DNA from: Bacillus pumilus
Lineage (GTDB): Bacteria > Bacillota > Bacilli > Bacillales > Bacillaceae
Length of the DNA stretch: 64,000 bases
Direction of reading: 5' to 3'
NCBI RefSeq assembly: GCF_009937765.1
Contig: NZ_CP047089.1
Location: 1,486,272-1,550,271, forward strand
Below the pieces are notes generated by a model. It had not been told where the DNA came from, made no database searches, and was given only the letters and a program-made list of their open reading frames with translations. Positions within the stretch are counted from its first letter, which is position 1. Each line of letters opens with the position of its first letter. The position numbers and the translations under genes are program-made. Positions 17,468 through 26,544 of the stretch are shown here, piece by piece.

Positions 17468-18595
17468 GGCTTCTCTTTTAATATGAGGTTGTACAATATA
17501 GTCTTGTTTCGTAAAGACAACCCCGTCTAGAATTTCTCTTGCGGTTCGAATGACTTTGACTCTGTTTTGAGACATGTCAATGTCCGTTTGCATAATCCCG
17601 GCAGGGTGCCCAATTCGAAGCGTATCATGCTGTCCATCATAAAGCTGTGCAGGAAGCGTATGTTCCATAAAACAGCTGGCTGATACGCAGACAGAGCCGG
17701 TAATGGCAAGCGCTTGGTGTGGTCTTTGCATCGATAACATGCGTACGACGATATCCATATCGCCTGCTCGTCTCAGCACCCCGTTTGTATCGATATAATC
17801 AGCAGGTTCACTAATGATCGCAAGCTTCGGAACAGCTGGTGACTGTAATGTCGCCATGTCTCTTGGCGCAAAGTGACACATTTCAGCAGCGATGGAACGA
17901 ATCTCTTCTAAATCATTCAGTAATGCGTCTGTAAATTCTTCTGGCAATTCGGTTCCTTTTAAATGAAGATCCTTCGCTCGGACAAAGGCAATGGGATTTG
18001 CGATGTCAACGATCGAGATCGGAATTTCTCCGAATTTTGTCTGAATCGTATTCATGCGGTTTCCTGTCGGAAAGGTTTTACCTGTCACAGCACCTTCAGG
18101 TTTTTCAAAGGATAGATAGATGGGAGATCCTGTCCCTTTTACTCCTGGAATTTCTACATCTCCCTCAAATTTTACTTCACCGTTTTCAACCTCAACCTCC
18201 GCTACAATGACTTTATTCGTGTTGGTATTGAGGATACGTACAGTCGTAATGGGCTCAACCGCTTGAACAAGTCCTTTAATGATGGCGTAAGGTCCAACCG
18301 CTGATGAGATATTCCCGCAGTTTCCTTTAAAATCGACATATCTCTCATTGATGCTGACTTGTGCAAACGTATAGTTCACATCCACATCTGGACGTGTGGC
18401 TTTATCAATAATGGCTACTTTGCTTGTTAAAGAATTACCGCCGCCGATCCCATCGACCTGCAGCCGGTCAGGACTGCCCATAATGTCTAAAAGAAATGCC
18501 TCGAGCTCATCGTGTTCATAGGGAGCATCGTTTGCTTGAATGAATACCCCTTTGCTTGTACCGCCTCGCATTATTGTGATTGGAACTTTTCTCAT
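17465..18595 (-). CDS. yraM: PrpF-family isomerase (YraM-like)
   Basis: 376 residues from the ATG at 18595, placed after GAGGGTGAG; an upstream in-frame TTG would overlap that site. The PrpF/methylitaconate isomerase pattern is clear: PITIMRGGTSKGVF, IMGSPDRLQVDGIGGGNSLTSKVA, DFKGNCGNISSAVGP with its cysteine, and a C-terminal GHPAGIM. The family isomerises tricarboxylate-related double bonds without cofactors. The divergent LysR gene and downstream citrate-type transporter repeat the B. subtilis yraM-yraN-yraO set, suggesting uptake and use of a tricarboxylate such as aconitate (inference). Confidence 0.85.
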   Translation of the reverse strand: MRKVPITIMRGGTSKGVFIQANDAPYEHDELEAFLLDIMGSPDRLQVDGIGGGNSLTSKVAIIDKATRPDVDVNYTFAQVSINERYVDFKGNCGNISSAVGPYAIIKGLVQAVEPITTVRILNTNTNKVIVAEVEVENGEVKFEGDVEIPGVKGTGSPIYLSFEKPEGAVTGKTFPTGNRMNTIQTKFGEIPISIVDIANPIAFVRAKDLHLKGTELPEEFTDALLNDLEEIRSIAAEMCHFAPRDMATLQSPAVPKLAIISEPADYIDTNGVLRRAGDMDIVVRMLSMQRPHQALAITGSVCVSASCFMEHTLPAQLYDGQHDTLRIGHPAGIMQTDIDMSQNRVKVIRTAREILDGVVFTKQDYIVQPHIKREA

Positions 18596-18730
18596 TGCTC
18601 TCACCCTCAATTTTTAATGAACTGTTTATCTAATCAAAATGGTAAAGTATAATAAGAAATAAGTTAAATACATTATTTTGAGAGAAACTGATAAAAAATT
18701 TTTATAACAAGGACAAAAGGAGGGTACACA

Positions 18731-19591
18731 ATGGATGAAAAAGACTGGCGGTTTTTAAAGGTGCTATATGAAGAGAAGAACATTACAAAAGCAGCGGAAA
18801 AATTATTTGTCTCTCAGCCTGCCTTAAGTTATCGATTGAAGCAGCTTGAAGAGGAGTTTGATATGAAGCTTTTCTTTAAAAGAAAACGAGGGATTGAATT
18901 TACGTCAGAGGGCGAGTACTTGGCTAAATACGCAAATGACATGCTCAAGCAGCTCCAGCAAACGAAAGATGGCATGCTCAACATGCAAAAAAAGGTCAAA
19001 GGAACAATCCGGTTAGGGGTATCAAGTAACTTTGCTCAATATAAGCTCCCAGAAATTTTACGAGAATTTTCTAAGCAGTATCCACACGTCCAATTTATGG
19101 TCAATACAGGCTGGAGCACTAAAGTCATGGATTTATTAGGCACATCAAGTGTCCATTTAGGGATTTTAAGAGGGGATTATGACTGGAATGGAGAGCGGTT
19201 TTTACTTGATAAAGAGCGGCTTTGTATCATTTCAAAATCAGAAATTCAGCTAAAGGACCTTCCGAAGCTGCCGCTCATTGATTATCATACAGATAGTTCA
19301 TTAAAACGATTGATTAACAGATGGTGGCAGGAAACGTTTGCCATGCCTCCGCTTGTGACGATGGAGACAGACCGTCAGGATACATCAAAAGAGATGGTCA
19401 AGCACGGTTTAGGCTATGCCATTGTCCCGGAAATTTGCCTCAGACCAAGTGATGAGCTATTTGTAAAAGGTCTTTCGTATAAAGATGGACAGCCTGTTTT
19501 AAGAGATACATGGCTTATGTACCAGCCTGACTCCCTTCATTTATCTGTTGTAAAAGCATTCATCGAATTTTTAAGAAGCCAGCAAGGCTGA
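18731..19591 (+). CDS. yraN: LysR-family regulator (YraN-like)
   Basis: 286 residues with the N-terminal LysR helix-turn-helix (NITKAAEKLFVSQPALSYRLKQLEEEF, residues 17-42) and a periplasmic-binding-type effector domain from about residue 90. AAGGAGGG precedes the ATG. It is divergent from yraM and upstream of yraO, the usual layout for a LysR activator and its targets. The 135-bp divergent gap is AT-rich; no operator can be assigned with confidence. Confidence 0.85.
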   Translation: MDEKDWRFLKVLYEEKNITKAAEKLFVSQPALSYRLKQLEEEFDMKLFFKRKRGIEFTSEGEYLAKYANDMLKQLQQTKDGMLNMQKKVKGTIRLGVSSNFAQYKLPEILREFSKQYPHVQFMVNTGWSTKVMDLLGTSSVHLGILRGDYDWNGERFLLDKERLCIISKSEIQLKDLPKLPLIDYHTDSSLKRLINRWWQETFAMPPLVTMETDRQDTSKEMVKHGLGYAIVPEICLRPSDELFVKGLSYKDGQPVLRDTWLMYQPDSLHLSVVKAFIEFLRSQQG

Positions 19592-19665
19592 TTATAAAAA
19601 TAATTTATAGAATATACGAAAAAATCAATATTTTCATTATGAAAAAAGCTATTATATCCTTGAAA

Positions 19666-19680
19666 TAGAAAGCGCTAACA
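19666..19680 (+). promoter_or_regulatory. cre site upstream of yraO
   Basis: TAGAAAGCGCTAACA matches the CcpA cre pattern WTGNAANCGNWNNCW with one mismatch and sits 64 bases ahead of the gene start. It predicts glucose repression of the transporter, as is known for citM in B. subtilis. Confidence 0.65.
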
Positions 19681-19743
19681 TTCAGATCACAAGTGAAAAG
19701 GGGCGCTTGTTGATCGTGTAAAAAGAGGATGGAGGGATATATA

Positions 19744-21060
19744 GTGCTAGCTATTTTAGGGCTCTTAATGGTCGTGACTTTTACATTTCTTATTATGACA
19801 AAACGAATGCATCCGGTGGTGGCGTTAACCGTCGTACCGATCATCTTTGCATTGATTGGTGGGTTTTATAGTGGGCTAGGGGATATGATGCTCGATGGAC
19901 TCAAAACGGTTGCACCATCTGCCGCTTTATTGCTATTTGCGATTTTATTCTTCGGTGTCATGCTGGATGCAGGGCTATTTGATCCACTGATTAAACTCAT
20001 TTTACGTCTTGTGAAAGGGGATCCTGTCAAAATTGCGTTTGGGGTAGCGGTTTTGTCTATGCTTGTTGCATTAGATGGTGATGGGACGACAACATACATG
20101 ATTACCGTGTCCGCTTTACTGCCGCTTTTCTTAAGAATTGGGATGAATCCGCTGATTTTAGGAACGATTTCATTATTATCATTAGGGATTATGAGCGGTA
20201 TGACCCCGTGGGGTGGTCCAGCTACTCGAGCAATTGCTGCGCTCGGCTTGGATGCAGCTGAATTTTTTATTCCATTAATTCCAACGATGGTAGCTGGCGG
20301 TCTATTCATCCTTTTTACTGCCTATCTGCTTGGGAAAAAAGAGCGGAAGCGAATTGGAGTTGCAGAGATTCAGTATAAAGAAGAGTTTCAGATCTCTCCT
20401 GAGCTGGCAGCGTCAATTGAAGATGGCGTAGAAGACATAAAGAGACCGAAACTCATTTGGGTGAACTTCTTCCTGACGATGGCGGTTATGGTGACACTTG
20501 TTTTAGACATCGTACCGATTCCAGTTCTCTTTCTCATTGGGTTTGTCATCGCGCTCATGATCAACTATCCAAAGGTTGAAGATCAGCGCGAGAGAATTTT
20601 ATCACATGCCGGAAATGCCTTAACGGTCATTACCCTTGTGTTTGCAGCTGGAATTTTCACAGGCATTTTTTCAGGGACAAAAATGGTGGAGTCTATTGCT
20701 AACTTGGTCATCTACATGATTCCGGATTCCTACAGCTCATTCTTTCCACTCATTGTCGCTTTAACGAGTATGCCATTTACCTTTGTTCTTTCAAATGATG
20801 CTTATTATTTCGGGGTGTTGCCAATTTTGGCGGAAGCCGGCGCTGCATACGGGATTGATCCGGTGGAGATTGCGCGCGCTTCTATTATAGGACAGCCTGT
20901 CCACTTGCTAAGCCCTCTTGTGGCTTCAACGCTTCTTCTTGTCAGTATGCTGAACAAAGATATTGGCGATTTGCAAAGGTACGCCCTGCTATGGACCGTG
21001 TTAACTGCCCTTTTTACAACATTAATCGCTTTGTTAACAGGTGCCATTTCTATCTTTTAA
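19744..21060 (+). CDS. yraO: CitMHS-family citrate/tricarboxylate transporter (YraO-like)
   Basis: 438 residues from GTG 19744, chosen because GGAGGG lies six bases upstream and the resulting start MLAILGLLMVVTF matches CitM. An ATG at 19729 lacks room for a site. About 12 hydrophobic segments; conserved LDGDGTTTYMITVSALLPLF near residue 98 and GIMSGMTPWGGPATRA near 140. The family takes up metal-complexed citrate by proton symport. Substrate here is inferred from family and from the neighbouring PrpF isomerase. Confidence 0.87.
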   Translation: MLAILGLLMVVTFTFLIMTKRMHPVVALTVVPIIFALIGGFYSGLGDMMLDGLKTVAPSAALLLFAILFFGVMLDAGLFDPLIKLILRLVKGDPVKIAFGVAVLSMLVALDGDGTTTYMITVSALLPLFLRIGMNPLILGTISLLSLGIMSGMTPWGGPATRAIAALGLDAAEFFIPLIPTMVAGGLFILFTAYLLGKKERKRIGVAEIQYKEEFQISPELAASIEDGVEDIKRPKLIWVNFFLTMAVMVTLVLDIVPIPVLFLIGFVIALMINYPKVEDQRERILSHAGNALTVITLVFAAGIFTGIFSGTKMVESIANLVIYMIPDSYSSFFPLIVALTSMPFTFVLSNDAYYFGVLPILAEAGAAYGIDPVEIARASIIGQPVHLLSPLVASTLLLVSMLNKDIGDLQRYALLWTVLTALFTTLIALLTGAISIF

Positions 21061-21070
21061 ATACGTGTAT

Positions 21071-21110
21071 AAAAAGGACGATGTCTCAGGTAGGAGACTC
21101 GTCCTTTTTT
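21071..21110 (+). terminator. Terminator after yraO
   Basis: AAAAAGGACGA and the matching TCGTCCTTTTTT enclose a second small GTCTC/GAGAC stem, ending in a T run. Confidence 0.82.
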
Positions 21111-21168
21111 GTGCGGATAAAAGCGCACAAAATGGACGCTCATATGCGGGAATTCTCGATTTTAACGT

Positions 21169-21197
21169 CACCTACCTCGGGCAACCGGCATATGATA
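21169..21197 (+). promoter_or_regulatory. Sigma-K promoter of gerE
   Basis: CACC at 21169-21172, a 16-bp spacer and CATATGATA at 21189-21197, matching the sigma-K -10 pattern CATANNNTA exactly. gerE is transcribed by sigma-K in B. subtilis. Confidence 0.7.
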
Positions 21198-21265
21198 TCT
21201 CGACTATACAGAATCCCATTCTATAGAGACTAGAGCTCTCACCTTAGCAAGGAGGGTTACAATAC

Positions 21266-21490
21266 TTGAAGGAGAAAGAGTTTCAATCCAAGCCGCTATT
21301 AACCAAAAGAGAAAGAGAAGTATTCGAATTGCTCGTCCAAGATAAAACAACAAAAGAAATTGCAAGCGAGCTTTTTATTAGCGAAAAGACTGTTCGGAAC
21401 CACATTTCGAATGCCATGCAAAAGCTAGGAGTCAAAGGTCGTTCACAGGCCGTAGTCGAGCTTCTGCGTATGGGTGAGCTAGAGCTCTAA
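21266..21490 (+). CDS. gerE: Late mother-cell sporulation regulator GerE
   Basis: 74 residues, start TTG behind AAGGAGG. It is almost entirely a LuxR-type helix-turn-helix: [20 protein letters not shown], then [20 protein letters not shown]. GerE modulates sigma-K-dependent coat genes in the mother cell. Length is the same as B. subtilis GerE. The start and sequence leave little doubt. Confidence 0.97.
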   Translation: MKEKEFQSKPLLTKREREVFELLVQDKTTKEIASELFISEKTVRNHISNAMQKLGVKGRSQAVVELLRMGELEL

Positions 21491-21495
21491 AGTCA

Positions 21496-21537
21496 GCCGG
21501 TTTTCCTTCCACCCTAGGAAGGAACCGGTTATTTCTA
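21496..21537 (+). terminator. Terminator after gerE
   Basis: CCGGTTTTCCTTCC and GGAAGGAACCGG pair around ACCCTA, then TTATTTCT. Confidence 0.72.
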
Positions 21538-21638
21538 TATGGTTCCATGAGTCTCTTCTTGCATTTTCTCTGAAAAACGAGGAAAATAGGAATGTACGTT
21601 TTAATTAAAGTGAGATGCTATAGTGAGGTATCAATGAA

Positions 21639-22079
21639 ATGGAAACGAATGAGTCTGGCCATGTAGCAGAGATTGAAAAATCATTGCGCCATATTGCGGC
21701 AATTATTAAGCAAAAAGGCAGAGAAATCCTGAATCAATATACGATTACACCTCCTCAATTTGTAGGGCTTCAGTGGCTTTATGAATTCGGAGATATGACA
21801 ATAGGTGAGCTATCACAAAAGATGTATTTGGCTTGCAGTACAACCACCGACTTAATTGATCGAATGGAAAAAAGTGAACTTGTCGAACGAGTAAAAGATC
21901 CTTCTGACCGCCGCGTGGTTCGCATTCATTTATTGCCTGAAGGCGAGCGGATCATTCAAGAAGTGATTGTCAAACGCCAAGAATACGTCAGTGAACTTCT
22001 AGGGGCTTTCTCAGAAGAAGAAGCCATCGTTTTCAATCAATCCTTAACGAAACTACAGCAGCAAATGAAAAGAAAATGA
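21639..22079 (+). CDS. ysmB: MarR-family regulator YsmB
   Basis: 146 residues with the MarR winged helix: [20 protein letters not shown] near residue 41, then [20 protein letters not shown] and the wing [14 protein letters not shown] near 84. Target genes are unknown. It ends eight bases before racE, so the two are likely one unit, as in B. subtilis. Confidence 0.88.
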   Translation: METNESGHVAEIEKSLRHIAAIIKQKGREILNQYTITPPQFVGLQWLYEFGDMTIGELSQKMYLACSTTTDLIDRMEKSELVERVKDPSDRRVVRIHLLPEGERIIQEVIVKRQEYVSELLGAFSEEEAIVFNQSLTKLQQQMKRK

Positions 22080-22086
22080 GGCGATT

Positions 22087-22905
22087 TTGTTGGATCAACC
22101 AATCGGCGTCATTGATTCCGGCGTCGGCGGTTTAACCGTTGCAAAGGAAATCATGAGACAACTACCAAAAGAAAAAATCATTTACGTAGGCGATACAAAA
22201 CGGTGCCCGTATGGTCCTCGGAAAGAAGAAGAGGTTCTTCAATATACTTGGGAAATGGCACACTACTTATTAAGACATCACCATATTAAAATGCTCGTCA
22301 TCGCATGCAACACAGCGACGGCGATCGCACTAGATGAAATCAAAGCAACACTCGATATTCCGGTCATTGGCGTGATTCAGCCTGGTGCTCGCACAGCCAT
22401 CAAGGTGACAAACAATCAGCAGATTGGTGTCATTGGTACGGCCAATACGATCAAAAGCGAGGCATACAAAGAAGCTTTGCTATCCCTAAAAGCAGGACTA
22501 GCGGTTCAAAGTCTGGCATGTCCGCTGCTTGTCCCATTTGTGGAAAGTGGTACATTTTTAGATCAGACAGCAGATGAAGTGGTGAAAGATTCCCTTGAAC
22601 CGATGAAAGAAACAGGAATTGATACACTCATTCTTGGCTGCACGCACTATCCGATTTTAAAAGAGTCAATTCAGCGCTTTATGGGCAGTGATGTGAGCAT
22701 CATTTCATCAGGAGATGAGACAGCTAGAGAAGCGAGTACAATTCTTTCCTATAAAGGACTGTTAAACACTTCTCAAGAAGCGCCTGTTCATACATTTTAT
22801 ACAACAGGGCAACAGCAAAATTTTGAAAACATCGCTCGTGACTGGTTTGGCTATCTGCCAGGAAAAGTCGAAACCGTATCACTCGAACATGTCTATCAGC
22901 AATAA
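22087..22905 (+). CDS. racE: Glutamate racemase
   Basis: 272 residues making D-glutamate for peptidoglycan (and for poly-gamma-glutamate where present). Catalytic cysteines lie in VIACNTATA (near residue 74) and ILGCTHYP (near 185); the N-terminal [14 protein letters not shown] is typical. The start is TTG (two adjacent TTG codons at 22087 and 22090; the first gives the B. subtilis-like MLDQP) behind TGAGGCG. Confidence 0.96.
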   Translation: MLDQPIGVIDSGVGGLTVAKEIMRQLPKEKIIYVGDTKRCPYGPRKEEEVLQYTWEMAHYLLRHHHIKMLVIACNTATAIALDEIKATLDIPVIGVIQPGARTAIKVTNNQQIGVIGTANTIKSEAYKEALLSLKAGLAVQSLACPLLVPFVESGTFLDQTADEVVKDSLEPMKETGIDTLILGCTHYPILKESIQRFMGSDVSIISSGDETAREASTILSYKGLLNTSQEAPVHTFYTTGQQQNFENIARDWFGYLPGKVETVSLEHVYQQ

Positions 22906-22938
22906 CCCCCTTCTTCTTGAGGTGGGTTATTTTTTTAT
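22902..22938 (+). terminator. Terminator after racE
   Basis: ATAACCC and GGGTTAT, the first arm including the racE stop, followed by a seven-base T run. Confidence 0.8.
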
Positions 22939-23006
22939 GAAAAGGGTCTAATCCGTAGAGGGAGCTCGTATACATAGTAGTACAAACTACTAGAGGAGGG
23001 TGAAGT

Positions 23007-24068
23007 ATGCTGAAAAAAGGATCTACAGCAGCTGTGACGTGTATCGCGTCAGCCATGCTTTTGTCAGGATGCGGATTGTTTCAAACAGACCAAGCGAAAA
23101 CAGAGATTGACCCGCCACAAAACGTCACATATGTGAAAGATAATAAAGAAGATAAACAAACAGCCAAAGAAGGAAAAGAAGAGAAGAAGGCAGATACAGT
23201 CATGAGAGAATTATATTTAATTGATAAAAACGGGTATGTCGTCTCTCAATCCATTCCACTACCGAAAAATGAAGGAAGTGCCAAACAAACCCTTGAATAT
23301 CTCGTAGACGGAGGACCGATTTCGAATCTCATGCCAAATGGATTCCGGGCTGTTTTGCCGGCCGACACGAACGTATCTGTCGACATTAAAGACGGAACAG
23401 CCGTAGTGGATTTTTCAAATGAATTCAAAAACTATAAAAAAGAAGATGAACAGCGTATCCTTCAATCGGTCACTTGGACGTTAACACAGTTTGATTCTGT
23501 CGCCAAAGTCAAATTGAAAATGAATGGTCATGAATTAAAAGAAATGCCTGTGAATGGTACACCGATTTCAGATGATTTAAGCAGAGAAGACGGTATTAAT
23601 ATTCAGCACGAGGTTGCCGCTGATATGACATCAACAAAGCCTGTGACGGTTTATTACTTAGCTGAATCTGATGAACAGACGTATTATGTTCCTGTGACCA
23701 AAAGGGCGCCAAAAGACGAGGATGATCAAATTACAGCAGCCATTGATGAGCTCGTCTCTGGACCAAGCAAAAAAAGCCATTTGCTCACAGACTTTGATCA
23801 AGATGTTAAGCTGAATGATATCCCGAAAGTAAAAGACGGACATGTGACACTTGATTTCAACGAATCCATTTTTGGCAGCGCGGATGAAAAGAAAAAGGTG
23901 ATTTCACAAAAAGTTCTTGATAGCATTGTGCTCACATTAACAGAGCTACCGGACGTCAAAAGCGTATCCGTTAAGGTAAACGGCAAGGCTGAACTTGTGA
24001 ACGAAAAAGGAACAGAGCTGACAAAGCCAGTTTCAAGACCAGAACAAGTGAATACAGGTAGTTTTTAA
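23007..24068 (+). CDS. gerM: Germination/sporulation lipoprotein GerM
   Basis: 353 residues. A lipoprotein signal peptide with lipobox LSGC puts the mature Cys near residue 22. Two GerMN domains follow: one around residues 75-175 (SIPLPKNEGSAKQTLEYLVDG) and one around 220-335 (DQITAAIDELVSGPSKKS). GerM sits at the engulfing membrane during sporulation and is also needed for germination in B. subtilis. GAGGAGGG precedes the ATG. Confidence 0.93.
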   Translation: MLKKGSTAAVTCIASAMLLSGCGLFQTDQAKTEIDPPQNVTYVKDNKEDKQTAKEGKEEKKADTVMRELYLIDKNGYVVSQSIPLPKNEGSAKQTLEYLVDGGPISNLMPNGFRAVLPADTNVSVDIKDGTAVVDFSNEFKNYKKEDEQRILQSVTWTLTQFDSVAKVKLKMNGHELKEMPVNGTPISDDLSREDGINIQHEVAADMTSTKPVTVYYLAESDEQTYYVPVTKRAPKDEDDQITAAIDELVSGPSKKSHLLTDFDQDVKLNDIPKVKDGHVTLDFNESIFGSADEKKKVISQKVLDSIVLTLTELPDVKSVSVKVNGKAELVNEKGTELTKPVSRPEQVNTGSF

Positions 24069-24091
24069 CGGCACACATTGATATAATGGAG

Positions 24092-24128
24092 AAAAAGAGG
24101 CATGCATATTCGCTGCCTCTTTTTTATT
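24092..24128 (+). terminator. Terminator after gerM
   Basis: AAAAAGAGGC and GCCTCTTTTT with an intervening 13-base loop, then further T residues. Confidence 0.83.
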
Positions 24129-24219
24129 CCAAGCGATTAGAACGAGCCGAGGTTGTCAAAGTTAGTAGGAGAACCCCGCTGGCATACGCGCGGAATGTAT
24201 ATTGTAACGGAGGTAAATC

Positions 24220-24948
24220 ATGAGATTAGATGAAAGACACTATGACGAATTAAGAAAAATTGAAATAGAGGCAGGCTACATTACGCATCCAGAAGGCTCT
24301 GTCTTAATCTCAGCGGGCAATACGAAGGTGATTTGTAACGCATCCATCGAAGACCGCGTACCTCCTTTTTTAAGAGGAGAAGGAAAAGGCTGGATTACAG
24401 CAGAATATAGCATGCTTCCAAGAGCAACCGCTCAAAGAACCATTAGAGAATCATCTAAAGGCAAAGTGACAGGACGTACAATGGAAATTCAGCGATTAAT
24501 TGGACGAGCACTCCGTGCAGTCGTTGACTTAGAAAAGCTTGGCGAACGCACGATTTGGATTGACTGTGATGTCATTCAAGCAGACGGAGGCACACGCACA
24601 GCATCCATTACAGGTGCTTTTGTTGCCATGACGCTTGCGATTCAAAAGCTCCGAGCAGAAGGTGCCATCAAACAAAACCCAATCACTGATTATTTAGCGG
24701 CGATATCCGTCGGAATTGATTCTCAGCAAGGTCTTCTGTTAGATTTAAATTATGAAGAAGATTCTTCAGCTGAAGTGGATATGAACGTCATCATGACAGG
24801 CGCTGGACGCTTTGTTGAACTTCAAGGCACAGGCGAAGAAGCGACATTCTCAAGAGAACAGCTAAACGGACTGCTTGATTTAGCCGAAAAGGGCATCAAA
24901 GAGCTAATTGAAAAGCAAAAAGCAGTGACAGGAGAAGTCATCGAATAA
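24220..24948 (+). CDS. rph: Ribonuclease PH
   Basis: 242 residues, a phosphorolytic 3'-5' exoribonuclease that trims tRNA 3' ends. Family landmarks: [19 protein letters not shown] near residue 26, [14 protein letters not shown] near 58, [13 protein letters not shown] near 89 and the phosphate-site [14 protein letters not shown] near 120. It begins a short operon rph-ysnA-ysnB with 10- and 14-base gaps. A tRNA gene follows the operon. Confidence 0.96.
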   Translation: MRLDERHYDELRKIEIEAGYITHPEGSVLISAGNTKVICNASIEDRVPPFLRGEGKGWITAEYSMLPRATAQRTIRESSKGKVTGRTMEIQRLIGRALRAVVDLEKLGERTIWIDCDVIQADGGTRTASITGAFVAMTLAIQKLRAEGAIKQNPITDYLAAISVGIDSQQGLLLDLNYEEDSSAEVDMNVIMTGAGRFVELQGTGEEATFSREQLNGLLDLAEKGIKELIEKQKAVTGEVIE

Positions 24949-24967
24949 AAAGAAGGGTTTGATCAGG

Positions 24968-25561
24968 ATGAAAACAGCCATCATTGCAACGCACAATGCG
25001 GGCAAAGCGAAAGAATTCAAAGCCATTCTTGAGCCAAAAGGATTCACGGTCAAAACACTAGCAGACATCGGCTTTATTGAAGAAATTGAAGAAACAGGAC
25101 ATACCTTCGAAGAAAATGCCGTCATCAAAGCCGAGGCGATTCAAGCCAAAGCGGGTGAAATGGTCATTGCAGACGATTCCGGTTTGTCGATTGATTATCT
25201 TGGCGGAAAACCTGGCGTCTATTCAGCGAGATACGCTGGTGAGCATAAAAATGATGCTGAGAATGTAGAAAAAGTGCTGAGCGAACTTCAAGGCATTGAA
25301 AAAGAAGACCGCACAGCTAGATTCAGATGTGCCCTAGCTGTCAGCATACCAGGCAAAGAAACAAAAACGGTAGAAGGATCAGTAGAAGGCTTTATCGCAG
25401 AGGAACCAATCGGCGAAAATGGCTTCGGATATGACCCGATTTTCATCGTCAAAGACAAAGACCAGACAATGGCCGAATTATCACCAGAGGAGAAAAATAA
25501 GATCAGCCATCGAGCGGTCGCGCTTCAAAAGCTTTCATCACTGCTAGACGCAAATGAATAA
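24968..25561 (+). CDS. ysnA: XTP/dITP diphosphatase (HAM1/RdgB family)
   Basis: 197 residues from ATG 24968, which gives the family-typical start MKTAIIATHNAGKAKEF; an upstream in-frame TTG is less likely. Motifs include THTFEENA-like GHTFEENA, IADDSGLSIDYLGGKPGVYSAR near residue 66 and GFGYDPIF near 155. It removes inosine and xanthosine triphosphates from the nucleotide pool. Confidence 0.94.
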   Translation: MKTAIIATHNAGKAKEFKAILEPKGFTVKTLADIGFIEEIEETGHTFEENAVIKAEAIQAKAGEMVIADDSGLSIDYLGGKPGVYSARYAGEHKNDAENVEKVLSELQGIEKEDRTARFRCALAVSIPGKETKTVEGSVEGFIAEEPIGENGFGYDPIFIVKDKDQTMAELSPEEKNKISHRAVALQKLSSLLDANE

Positions 25562-25575
25562 GGGGGAATGAAGCC

Positions 25576-26100
25576 ATGAAGATACTCATCATTAGTGACA
25601 GTCATGGACTCACAGACGAACTTCAAATGATCGCCAAAAGGCACGCGGCTGAAGTCGACATGATGATTCACTGCGGAGATTCAGAACTCGAAACGAACCA
25701 CCCAGCACTCGAAGGATACAAGGTCGTCAAAGGAAATTGTGACTTTATGGGCGATTTTGAAGAAGAGCTCCTGCTCCCACTGGATGGAGGCGGAAAACTA
25801 TTTCTCACTCACGGACATCTGCATGGCATCAAACAATCCTTGCTTCAAGTCTACTACCGTGCAGAAGAGCTAGGCGCAGACATCATCTGCTTTGGTCACT
25901 CGCATATCCCAGGCAGTGAACTGCTGAGAGGAAAACTGCTTATTAACCCAGGCAGCGTGCACCTGCCAAGAGTGCGCAAAGAGCGCAGCTATGCTATACT
26001 GACACTAGATGGAAGTGAAGCGAACGTACAATTTTTCACAGACGAAGGTCAAGCCATACAAGACCTCGAAAACACTGTCACATTGGAAGGTATTTCATAA
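25576..26100 (+). CDS. ysnB: Metallophosphoesterase YsnB (YfcE/MJ0936 type)
   Basis: 174 residues with all five metal-binding blocks of the calcineurin-like fold: ISDSHG, IHCGD, KGNCD, FLTHGH and FGHSH. The in vivo substrate is not established. AAGGGGG precedes the ATG, and the gene is the last of rph-ysnA-ysnB. Confidence 0.92.
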   Translation: MKILIISDSHGLTDELQMIAKRHAAEVDMMIHCGDSELETNHPALEGYKVVKGNCDFMGDFEEELLLPLDGGGKLFLTHGHLHGIKQSLLQVYYRAEELGADIICFGHSHIPGSELLRGKLLINPGSVHLPRVRKERSYAILTLDGSEANVQFFTDEGQAIQDLENTVTLEGIS

Positions 26101-26122
26101 GGGTGCAGCATTTGCCCCTTAT
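26096..26122 (+). terminator. Hairpin overlapping the ysnB stop
   Basis: CATAAGGG (26096-26103) and CCCTTATG (26115-26122) form a perfect 8-bp stem around 11 bases. It is followed by A residues, not T, so termination activity is uncertain. Confidence 0.4.
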
Positions 26123-26144
26123 GAAAAAAACTTTCGAAAAACCG

Positions 26145-26173
26145 TTGACTTTAAAGAACAATAGTAATATAAT
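26145..26173 (+). promoter_or_regulatory. tRNA-Arg promoter
   Basis: TTGACT (26145-26150), 17 bp and a perfect TATAAT (26168-26173). This near-consensus promoter lies about 48 bases before the tRNA gene. Confidence 0.85.
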
Positions 26174-26221
26174 AAATATTGTCGCTGAGGTAATACACCA
26201 TAGCACACTACATAACAACAT

Positions 26222-26295
<74 letters not shown>

Positions 26296-26304
26296 TATTA
26301 AATT

Positions 26305-26365
26305 AAAAGCCTGAAATCCTTTATTATCAAGGATTTCAGGCTTTTTTGTTTCTTGGAACTTAAGT
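26305..26365 (+). repeat. Direct repeat copy A (with tRNA terminator)
   Basis: A 61-bp segment starting 10 bases after the tRNA. It contains a strong terminator (AAAAGCCTGAAATCCT with AAGGATTTCAGGCTTTTTTG) and a tail ending TTGGAACTTAAGT. A second copy at 27888-27948 differs at five positions by my alignment. Confidence 0.8.
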
Positions 26366-26369
26366 TTGC

Positions 26370-26420
26370 AACTCGCTTCAAAACAGGGTTTTGGGAGCGA
26401 GTTCCGTTCCCTGTTTTTTT
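26370..26420 (+). terminator. Interleaved hairpins, second one terminator-like
   Basis: AACTCGCT (26370-26377) pairs with AGCGAGTT (26396-26403), while AAACAGGG (26381-26388) pairs with CCCTGTTT (26409-26416) and runs into T residues. The two stems interlock, so they exclude each other or form a pseudoknot. Confidence 0.5.
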
Positions 26421-26447
26421 ATCAATGAAGCTATCAAAATGGGTAGC

Positions 26448-26543
26448 TCATTTTTGATCAGCTTCTTCGATGACATGGGCGTAAATTGACATAGTTGTAT
26501 CCATTTTTGTATGCCCTAACCGTTCCTAAATAACTGCGATTTA
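26448..26543 (-). pseudogene. Remnant of a tyrosine-family phage integrase (C-terminus)
   Basis: Reading the minus strand gives IAVI, a stop codon, then ERLGHTKMDTTMSIYAHV and IEEADQK ending at a TGA (26448-26450). LGH followed 12 or so residues later by the Tyr of IYAHV is the C-terminal active-site block of tyrosine recombinases. Nothing further upstream is readable, and an internal TAG is present, so it is dead. It lies about 150 bases from the tRNA-Arg 3' end, the usual place for such an integrase. Confidence 0.8.
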
Positions 26544-26544
26544 T

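Noticed and set aside
19866-20309. Long antisense open frame inside yraO
   Set aside because: Third-position effect of a membrane-protein gene; Ser/Pro/Ile-rich, no start signals.
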